DNA of 47,824 nt from an uncultured Mycoplasmatota bacterium (GTDB taxonomy: Bacteria > Bacillota_I > Bacilli_A > RF39 > UBA660). Made by a program: the position numbers and the translations under genes. Shown here in pieces: positions 1-5,572 of this stretch. Below the pieces are notes generated by a model, which had not been told where the DNA came from, did no database searches, and saw nothing but the letters and a program-made list of their open reading frames with translations. Within the stretch, counting starts at the first letter, position 1. Every line of letters begins with the position of its first letter. The stretch spans positions 1 through 47,824 of the forward strand of contig CAMZCT010000011.1 of the NCBI GenBank assembly GCA_947305065.1, given 5' to 3'.

Positions 1-22
1 GAGCCTTATGGCTCCATTTTTT
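1..22 (+). terminator. Terminator-like hairpin at window edge
   Basis: A 5-bp stem (GAGCC/GGCTC, loop TTAT) is followed by a T-rich run. It probably ends a gene lying upstream of the window. It is short, so this is a tentative call. Confidence 0.4.
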
Positions 23-60
23 GTTTATTTATAAAGGTTTTTACGAGTCTAAAATAATTT

Positions 61-79
61 AGGTGCTATTTTAGGTGCT
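61..79. repeat. Direct repeat copy 1 (double AGGTGCT)
   Basis: Two AGGTGCT heptamers are separated by ATTTT. Nearly the same sequence, with one T fewer, recurs at 1560-1577, so the pair brackets the leader peptide, the acetyltransferase and the P-loop gene. This resembles the ends of a small integrated cassette, but no integrase lies in the window. Confidence 0.55.
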
Positions 80-99
80 GTTTACATAAGTGAGTTTAT

Positions 100-128
100 T
101 TGACTTTATTTATATAATATGCTAAAAT
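100..128 (+). promoter_or_regulatory. Promoter of the leader/acetyltransferase unit
   Basis: TTGACT at 100-105 and TAAAAT at 123-128 are separated by exactly 17 bp. Transcription would start near 135, just before the leader peptide. Confidence 0.7.
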
Positions 129-152
129 ATCGCATCAGAAAGAGGGATGAAT

Positions 153-233
153 ATGATTGTAATTATGGACAATTTCAATAGTATTGGAAAATTAAGAACA
201 AACAAAAATGAATCAAGATTTTTGTGTTTTTAG
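153..233 (+). CDS. Leader peptide of a probable attenuator
   Basis: This 26-codon ORF starts with ATG after a GAGGG ribosome-binding site and ends with TAG. It sits between a good promoter (100-128) and an intrinsic terminator (275-302), and the terminator precedes the acetyltransferase gene. That order (promoter, short translated leader, terminator, gene) is the layout of translational attenuation seen upstream of many Gram-positive antibiotic-resistance genes. Ribosome stalling on the leader would be expected to let transcription continue. The peptide matches no leader I can name, and the stalling signal is unknown. The attenuator role is inferred from layout only. Confidence 0.5.
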   Translation: MIVIMDNFNSIGKLRTNKNESRFLCF

Positions 234-274
234 TGTGAGTAATTACAACATATATTTTAAATATTAATATTATT

Positions 275-302
275 CCACTAAAACATTTTTAGTGGATTTT
301 TT
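275..302 (+). terminator. Attenuator terminator before the acetyltransferase gene
   Basis: A perfect 9-bp stem (275-283 with 287-295, loop CAT) is followed by six T's. It lies between the leader peptide and the acetyltransferase gene with no other promoter evident, so readthrough is probably regulated. Confidence 0.7.
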
Positions 303-363
303 ATGCACTTTTTGTCTTGATTCAATAAAATAAATAAGAATTAAAGAGAGAAAGTGTTTTTAT

Positions 364-819
364 ATGGAAATAAGATTTAGAAAATGTGAATATGATGATT
401 TAGAATTTATCTTAAAATTAAAAGAGTTAGGTATGAAATGGTATCATGAAAGAATATATGGTTGGGATATAAATTTTCAAAGAGAAAGAACTAAACGTGA
501 AATAGAAAAATTTATAGATATTCTTAAAATTATAATTGTAGATGATAAGGATATTGGAATTTTAAACTTTTTTGAAGATAATAATGAATTTGTCATTGGA
601 TTAATTATTGTTAATCCAGATTATCAAGGGAAAGGAATAGCAACCACTATAATTAATGATTGTATAAATACAGCTAAAAAAGAAAATAGAACAATAAGAC
701 TTAGTACTTATAAATATAATCCAGCAAAAATATTATATGAAAGATTAGGATTTAAGCAATATAGTGAAGATGATACACATGTATATCTACATATAAAATT
801 TAATAAAAAAATAATATAG
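364..819 (+). CDS. GNAT family N-acetyltransferase
   Basis: This 151-residue protein is predicted to move an acetyl group from acetyl-CoA to an amine; the substrate is unknown. The diagnostic acetyl-CoA loop, VNPDYQGKGIA, is at residues 83-93, and the C-terminal half has the usual 'YERLGF' segment. Length and layout fit a complete single-domain GNAT. It is preceded by a leader peptide and terminator, an arrangement typical of inducible resistance genes, so an acetyltransferase that inactivates a drug or toxin is possible but not shown. The P-loop gene follows after 15 bp with its own AAAGAGGAAAG site, so the two are co-transcribed. Both lie between the AGGTGCT direct repeats, consistent with horizontal acquisition. 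Confidence 0.8.
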   Translation: MEIRFRKCEYDDLEFILKLKELGMKWYHERIYGWDINFQRERTKREIEKFIDILKIIIVDDKDIGILNFFEDNNEFVIGLIIVNPDYQGKGIATTIINDCINTAKKENRTIRLSTYKYNPAKILYERLGFKQYSEDDTHVYLHIKFNKKII

Positions 820-834
820 AAAAGAGGAAAGTTT

Positions 835-1572
835 ATGAAATATAATCTAATAGAAAATTTTGTAGAAGATTTTAAAAAACAATATGATATAAATCAGTTA
901 AAAAATCAATTTAAAAATGTTTATTTTATAATTGGTACTGCTTATGCAGGTAAATCAACAATGATTAAAATGCTATCAGAACATTATGATGGAATAATGT
1001 GTGAAGAAAATTTTGGATTAAATTTTTTAGATGAATATGGTGTTAATTCAGTTGATAATCCTTGCTTATGTTATACAAATAATCATACTATGGTAGAATT
1101 TGTAAATAGAACACCAGATGATTATTATAATTGGCTAAGAGGTTCTGAAATGGAAATAACACCAATTGAAATAGGAGAATTAATTAAATTAACTACTAAT
1201 AATCCAGATAAAAAAATATTTGTTGATACAAGTATTCCAATGGAAATACTTAAATTAATATCAAGTAATGACAATGTTGCTGTTATGCTTAGTGATCAAT
1301 CAATGTCAGTAGATAGATTTTTTGAAAGACCAGATTATGAAAAACAAATAATATTTAAAGCAATAAAACAATCCGATAATCCAAATAAAACTCTATTAAA
1401 TTTTAGAAAGTGTATGGAAAAGAACAATAGCCTTGAAAGATATAATTATTTCTTAAATAGTGGATTTTATGTATTTAAAAGAGATGATTCAATTACACTT
1501 GAGCAAACAATGAGTATAATAGCAGATCATTTTAAATTAGATAAAGAATTAATAAAAATAGGTGCTATTTAG
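835..1572 (+). CDS. P-loop NTPase/kinase-like protein
   Basis: This 245-residue protein has a Walker A motif GTAYAGKST starting at residue 34, after a hydrophobic strand (VYFIIG). This is the arrangement of small-molecule kinases and related P-loop proteins. A later 'KIFVDTSIP' strand may carry the Walker B aspartate. The substrate cannot be read from the sequence. It is co-transcribed with the GNAT gene, and acetyltransferase-kinase pairs occur in resistance cassettes, but no known drug kinase is recognisable. The stop codon TAG lies inside repeat copy 2 (1560-1577), so the last four residues (IGAI) are encoded by the repeat. The C-terminus may therefore have been set by the insertion event. 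Confidence 0.6.
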   Translation: MKYNLIENFVEDFKKQYDINQLKNQFKNVYFIIGTAYAGKSTMIKMLSEHYDGIMCEENFGLNFLDEYGVNSVDNPCLCYTNNHTMVEFVNRTPDDYYNWLRGSEMEITPIEIGELIKLTTNNPDKKIFVDTSIPMEILKLISSNDNVAVMLSDQSMSVDRFFERPDYEKQIIFKAIKQSDNPNKTLLNFRKCMEKNNSLERYNYFLNSGFYVFKRDDSITLEQTMSIIADHFKLDKELIKIGAI

Positions 1573-1577
1573 GTGCT
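1560..1577. repeat. Direct repeat copy 2 (double AGGTGCT)
   Basis: AGGTGCT-ATTT-AGGTGCT, one base shorter than copy 1 at 61-79. It overlaps the end of the P-loop gene and supplies its stop codon. See copy 1 for the cassette interpretation. Confidence 0.55.
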
Positions 1578-1693
1578 AAAATATCTAAAAATGAATAAAA
1601 AGTAATAAAACATAATAACAGGGAAAGTCAATAAATAAAAGGATTTAACAAATTTTAAAAAGCAAGAAGACTAGTTTTAAATGACCCCCTGAA

Positions 1694-1725
1694 GACGGAA
1701 CGACTATCGTTCCGTCATTTTTTTT
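1694..1725 (+). terminator. Intrinsic terminator
   Basis: A perfect 10-bp stem, GACGGAACGA with TCGTTCCGTC and a 3-nt loop, is followed by eight T's. It would end the acetyltransferase/P-loop transcript. The ten bases just 5' of it (CCCCCTGAAG, 1685-1694) are exactly complementary to the terminator loop of the small RNA at 5427-5529. Confidence 0.85.
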
Positions 1726-1808
1726 ATCAATAAAACCTAAAAATATATTATAATACTCTTAAATAGTATATATAATGAAATATAATTATATAAATATTAA
1801 AACATTAA

Positions 1809-2017
1809 AAACTATTATTTATAAGTGCAGTGTTTGATAATATTTACATAACAGCAAACGGCTATATTACCAGTGAGGGAAATGGCCAATATGAAGATAT
1901 GGACAGAATAAATATGGGCCATATATCAGATACTTATTAACAAAATTATTAGCAACTTTTGGAGTTCCTAAAGCAAATGCTACAAAAATCGAATATAATG
2001 GAGATACTCTAAAATAA
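1809..2017 (+). pseudogene. Frameshifted protein remnant, family not recognised
   Basis: One frame is open from 1809 to a TAA at 1938-1940. A second frame, overlapping it and offset by one shift, continues as a protein-like stretch (for example YLLTKLLATFGVPKANATKI) to a TAA at 2015-2017. No start codon with a ribosome-binding site is visible and the N-terminus is missing. The residue composition looks like a real soluble protein broken by an indel. I cannot assign the family. It lies directly upstream of the hydrolase gene, in an area with other damaged genes. Confidence 0.4.
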
Positions 2018-2047
2018 TTAAAAATATCTATAAAAGGAGGAAAAATT

Positions 2048-2632
2048 ATGAAAAATCTATTTATTATACATAGTTATAATGGAGATACAAAAGAAACTTT
2101 TGGGCCATACATAAAAGAGCAAGCACAAAAACTGGGAATTAAAGTCTATTTTCCTGATTTCCCTATAAAGAAAGAAGCAAAATATAAAAGCTGGTCCTCT
2201 ATAATGGATAAATATTTAAAAAATGGCGATTTAAATTCTGAATCAATGATTATATCTCATAGTTTAGGAACACATTTTATTCCTAAATATATTTCTGATA
2301 GAAATATACCTATAGATTTATATATAAGTTGTGCAGGATTTATAAACGATCATAGTGGTAGAAATGATTTACAAGAAATAGTAAAAGAATTCCTACCAAG
2401 TGATGAACAAATCAATAGATTTATTAACTTAGTAAATAATAGATATTCAATATATAGTAATAATGATCATATTAACCCGCAAGAAGAACTAGAATATTAT
2501 GCTGATAGAATTGCTGCAACAAGAGTTTTCGTCCCCAATATAGGACATATGGGTACAAAATCAGGTATCACTGAATTACCTGAAGCCTTAGAAATAATAA
2601 AAAACCATTATAATAAAGAAAAAGGACGATAA
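2048..2632 (+). CDS. RBBP9/YdeN-like alpha/beta-hydrolase
   Basis: This 194-residue predicted serine hydrolase has a full triad: nucleophile Ser72 in SHSLGT, Asp140 in 'SNNDHI', and His167 in 'NIGHMG'. The short chain, the N-terminal 'FIIHSYNGD' strand-loop and the compact fold match the RBBP9/YdeN family, whose natural substrates are mostly unknown. A strong AAAGGAGGA site precedes ATG. A damaged metallopeptidase gene begins two bases after its stop codon, so the two were once an operon. No membrane segment or signal peptide is present, so it is cytoplasmic. Confidence 0.8.
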   Translation: MKNLFIIHSYNGDTKETFGPYIKEQAQKLGIKVYFPDFPIKKEAKYKSWSSIMDKYLKNGDLNSESMIISHSLGTHFIPKYISDRNIPIDLYISCAGFINDHSGRNDLQEIVKEFLPSDEQINRFINLVNNRYSIYSNNDHINPQEELEYYADRIAATRVFVPNIGHMGTKSGITELPEALEIIKNHYNKEKGR

Positions 2633-2634
2633 AA

Positions 2635-3214
2635 TGAATATAGATGAGATATAAAAATAATTAAAAGCAAAGATTTCTATTTTCAGAGTTTTGTTGATAA
2701 ATTTAGATATGAATATTTAAGTGACCAAGAGTTTGATAGCAGTTTAAATCAAGAATTTGCTATATTAGAAACCTATGCTTATTTTAAAAGAGATAATTTA
2801 ACAATATACTATAATGATAGATTTTTTAATCAATTGTCTACTGAGGAGCAAGCATTTGTTATCGCCCATGAAATACTTCATTATTATATTGATATTAATA
2901 TTCCTAAAAGCAAATCATTTTATTATGATTACTATTTAATAAACTTTGTATTAGATGCTCAAATAAATCAAATCCTTGTAAGATTTAGATTTACTCCGAC
3001 CAAAGGTGTATTTTTAATAAATGACGCCTTAGATTTCAAAGCACTTGAATTATATGATTTATTATATCCGTATAGGCAATATACTAGAGCATATAATAAT
3101 AGAGAGAAATATGATTGGACAAGTAATAAAAGTCTAAGTGAAATACTAAATATACCGATAAAAAAGATAATAACTCAAGTTTTTCTGGTATATAGTATTA
3201 GATTACAGCAATAA
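2635..3214 (+). pseudogene. Frameshifted DUF2201-like metallopeptidase gene
   Basis: An ATG at 2635, two bases after the hydrolase stop, starts MNIDEI and then hits TAA. Shifting one base just after codon 5 gives a frame open to 3214, about 190 residues in all. The joined protein has 'LTIYYNDRFFNQLSTEEQ', then the zinc-binding HEILH, then a DAQIN segment. This order matches the N-terminal putative metallopeptidase domain of DUF2201/VWA-like proteins, with no VWA domain after it. The only intact reading would start at TTG 2834, just before the HExxH helix, and would lack the first strands of the fold. I read it as broken by a single-base indel. A sequencing error is the alternative. Confidence 0.6.
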
Positions 3215-3220
3215 AAAACA

Positions 3221-3250
3221 AAATAAGAATTCATAACGAATTCTTATTTT
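3221..3250. terminator. Bidirectional terminator
   Basis: A perfect 12-bp stem (3221-3232 with 3238-3249, loop ATAAC) has an A-rich 5' flank and T-rich 3' flank. It serves both the damaged metallopeptidase gene (+) and recG (-), which converge here. Confidence 0.85.
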
Positions 3251-5247
3251 TAGTCTATAAATTCTATTTCTTTTATTAGATTTTTAAATTGTTTATAACT
3301 ATTAAAGTTATCAACATAATTATCCTCTACAAATACTTTAGCATCATTCTTACATTGAACTAATATCTTATAATCTCTTCTTATATCCCCCATCTTAAAT
3401 ACCATATCACCTGATTGCTTAGTACCAAAAAGATCTCCTTCTCCTCTTAATTCAAAATCTTTTTCACTAATATAAAAACCATCATTACTCTCTTCCATTA
3501 CTTTTAATCTAGGTACATCTTTGTCACTTATTAAATAACAATAAGATTGTAAATCATTTCTTCCCACTCGACCTCTTAACTGATGTAAAGTAGCTAAACC
3601 AAATCTTTCTGCATTAAATATTACCATCATAGTTGAATTCTTAACATCTACTCCAACTTCAATAACCGTTGTACTAATCAATACTTTAACATTTCCATTC
3701 TTATATTCTTCCATGACAGCATCTTTATCACTGTTTTTCATTTTACCATGTAATATTTCTGTTCTAACTTTATTATTAAAAGCCATATCAAACTTTTCTT
3801 TTAATTTAATAACATCATTTAAATCACTATTACCGTCTTCATCTTCAATTAACGGTGCTACAACATATACTTGATGTCCATTTTTTATTTCATTTAACAT
3901 AGAGCTTAAAACATCCCTAATTTTATCCATCTTTACTACCTTAGTAATTATTTCTTTTCTACCACTAGGTTTAGTTTTTATTAAAGATGTGTCCATATCA
4001 CCATAAATAGTTAAAGCATAAGTTCTAGGTATTGGTGTTGCACTTAAATATAAGACATCACACATCTGGCCTTTATTTTGTAGATTGCTTCTTTGATTAA
4101 CACCAAAACGATGTTGTTCATCTGTTATAACTAATCCTAAATTATTAAACTCTACCCCTTCTGATATTAAAGCATGTGTTCCAATTAATACATCTATTTC
4201 TCCATTCATTAATCCTTCACACACTTTATTCTTTTCACTTTTCTTTAAACTTCCAACCAATAAACCTACTTTTATTCCATATTTAGCAAAATCCTTAGAT
4301 ATACTACTATAATGTTGTCTAGCTAATATCTCTGTTGGAGCCATCATAGCGCTTTGATAACCAGCTAAATGATTAATATACATACCTATACTTGCTACAC
4401 AAGTTTTACCACTACCAACATCACCAAGTATCAATCTGTTCATTCTCTCTTTACTAGTTAAATCATGATATATATCTTGAACTGTACTTAACTGATCCTC
4501 AGTTAGTTTAAAGGGAAGATTATTTATGTATTTATCCACTTCATCTCTATCAACCGTTCTTTGAATACCTACATTATCCAAAGTATATTTATACTTAAGA
4601 TAATTCATCTTAAACATAAAGACAAAGAATTCCTCATAAATAGTTCTTACTTTAGCTTTTTTTAAGTGTTCTAAACTATCCGGATTATGAATAATCTGTG
4701 CTGCTTTATACTTATCTAAAAAATCATACTTATCAATCAAATAAGATGGTATATAATCTTCTAAAGTAATATTCTTAGTTAAAGCTTCTCTAATAATATT
4801 TGTAAATATTTTATTCTTCAATCCACTAACTAAATGATAAACAGGATATATCTTGCTAGAATTTATTACTTCAAAATTAATATCACTCGCCGTAAACTGA
4901 TTCCTTTTCGTCTCATATTTACCAGTTATATTTATCATTCTTCCTACTTTTAACTGATTCTTTAAAAATGCTCTATTAAAAATTACTACGTTTATTAAAT
5001 AGTTTTCTGCTACTACTCTAAACGATAATTTATTTAATTTTTTTATATATGTGGTCTTTGGTTCTGTATCTATTATTCCTCTTATAGTACACGTTTCTCC
5101 ATCTCTAACTTCTTTCATAGGAACAATCTTAATAATATTATAACGATATGGATAATATTCTACTAAATCATCAATAGTAAAAATCTGTAACTTTTTCAAA
5201 TATTCTAAAGTTACTTTACCAACTCCTTTAACAAGTTCTATATCCAT
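3250..5247 (-). CDS. recG: ATP-dependent DNA helicase RecG
   Basis: RecG remodels stalled replication forks and branched DNA. The protein has an N-terminal helix-hairpin-helix-like and OB-fold wedge region, then the superfamily 2 helicase core: Walker A GDVGSGKT near residue 278, DEQH box 'DEQHRFGV', motif III 'SATPIPRT', and a C-terminal 'QLRGRVGR' motif VI. It is complete at 665 residues. Start choice: the longest reading begins at 5259, but a TATAAT box (5264-5269, minus strand) ends only four bases upstream, so that ATG would be nearly leaderless. The ATG at 5247 has GGTGG five bases before it and is preferred. The gene is single, ending at the bidirectional terminator. Confidence 0.95.
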   Translation of the reverse strand: MDIELVKGVGKVTLEYLKKLQIFTIDDLVEYYPYRYNIIKIVPMKEVRDGETCTIRGIIDTEPKTTYIKKLNKLSFRVVAENYLINVVIFNRAFLKNQLKVGRMINITGKYETKRNQFTASDINFEVINSSKIYPVYHLVSGLKNKIFTNIIREALTKNITLEDYIPSYLIDKYDFLDKYKAAQIIHNPDSLEHLKKAKVRTIYEEFFVFMFKMNYLKYKYTLDNVGIQRTVDRDEVDKYINNLPFKLTEDQLSTVQDIYHDLTSKERMNRLILGDVGSGKTCVASIGMYINHLAGYQSAMMAPTEILARQHYSSISKDFAKYGIKVGLLVGSLKKSEKNKVCEGLMNGEIDVLIGTHALISEGVEFNNLGLVITDEQHRFGVNQRSNLQNKGQMCDVLYLSATPIPRTYALTIYGDMDTSLIKTKPSGRKEIITKVVKMDKIRDVLSSMLNEIKNGHQVYVVAPLIEDEDGNSDLNDVIKLKEKFDMAFNNKVRTEILHGKMKNSDKDAVMEEYKNGNVKVLISTTVIEVGVDVKNSTMMVIFNAERFGLATLHQLRGRVGRNDLQSYCYLISDKDVPRLKVMEESNDGFYISEKDFELRGEGDLFGTKQSGDMVFKMGDIRRDYKILVQCKNDAKVFVEDNYVDNFNSYKQFKNLIKEIEFID

Positions 5248-5263
5248 ATCAACCACCATTTAA

Positions 5264-5269
5264 ATTATA
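5264..5269 (-). promoter_or_regulatory. -10 box of recG
   Basis: A perfect TATAAT on the minus strand. Its expected start point lies near 5257, which supports the downstream ATG at 5247 as the recG start. No good -35 box was seen. Confidence 0.5.
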
Positions 5270-5355
5270 TCATATTAACTAAAAAACAGGCTCAATAATA
5301 AACAAAAATTATAATAAAGGGTAATGTATTAAATAAAACTTATAACTAAATTTGC

Positions 5356-5390
5356 AAACCGCAAAAAAGTTTCATTTTATGCGGTTTTTT
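5356..5390 (+). terminator. Terminator upstream of the small RNA
   Basis: An 8-bp stem (AAACCGCA with TGCGGTTT, 16-nt loop) runs into six T's. No gene is seen just before it on the plus strand. It may insulate the small RNA from transcription coming from upstream. Confidence 0.6.
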
Positions 5391-5391
5391 G

Positions 5392-5420
5392 TTGACAAAA
5401 TAGTCTTTTACAGATAGTAT
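5392..5420 (+). promoter_or_regulatory. Promoter of the small RNA
   Basis: Perfect TTGACA (5392-5397) and TAGTAT (5415-5420) with a 17-bp spacer. Start expected near 5427. Confidence 0.8.
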
Positions 5421-5426
5421 ATTAAG

Positions 5427-5529
5427 TACCAATTCACTTATAGGCGAATTGGTGCTAGTATCACACTAGCCAACCCCTTTTTATTCTTTTTGGAGTCGTT
5501 CTTCAGGGGGACGACTCCTAATTTTTTTT
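5427..5529 (+). ncRNA. Candidate structured small RNA, about 100 nt
   Basis: Between a consensus promoter and a terminator there is no usable ORF but there are three hairpins. Hairpin 1 is an 8-bp perfect stem, 5428-5435 with 5446-5453. Hairpin 2 is a 6-bp perfect stem, 5454-5459 with 5465-5470. A single-stranded CAACCCC-T-rich linker follows. The terminator is an 8-bp stem, 5492-5499 with 5511-5518, ending in eight T's. The 11-nt terminator loop includes CTTCAGGGGG. It does not match any riboswitch or housekeeping RNA that I recognise. A long leader of the following gene is less likely because that gene has its own promoter after the terminator. Confidence 0.6.
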
Positions 5530-5556
5530 GGCCTAAAAACTAATACATGATATAAT
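5528..5556 (+). promoter_or_regulatory. Promoter of the Lys/Glu-rich protein gene
   Basis: TTGGCC (5528-5533), 17 bp, TATAAT (5551-5556). The gene starts at 5573 behind an AGGTGAT ribosome-binding site. Confidence 0.65.
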
Positions 5557-5572
5557 ATGTTTAGGTGATAAT

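Larger units (their letters stand above)
1573..2047. other. Intergenic stretch with terminator and gene remnant
   Basis: No intact gene is visible in these 475 bases. They hold the end of direct repeat 2, a strong terminator (1694-1725), an AT-rich stretch, a frameshifted remnant (1809-2017) and the AAAGGAGG ribosome-binding site of the hydrolase at 2048. Confidence 0.6.
5260..5572. other. Intergenic region between recG and the Lys/Glu-rich gene
   Basis: These 313 bases contain no protein gene. They hold the recG -10 box, a terminator (5356-5390), a consensus promoter (5392-5420), a small RNA ending in a terminator (5427-5529), and the promoter of the next gene (5528-5556). Confidence 0.7.

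Noticed and set aside
30..90. C-terminus of a tyrosine integrase (LGAILGA-like reading)
   Set aside because: The frame is closed by TAA at 50-52 just upstream, so there is no coding support; it is treated as a repeat only.
2635..2700. TGA read as Trp to rescue the damaged metallopeptidase frame
   Set aside because: Reading through TGA in the open frame gives no start codon before an upstream TAA, so recoding does not repair the gene.
2834..3214. Intact metallopeptidase gene starting at TTG 2834
   Set aside because: The start would fall just before the HExxH helix and has no ribosome-binding site; the conserved sequence continues upstream, so a frameshifted gene fits better.
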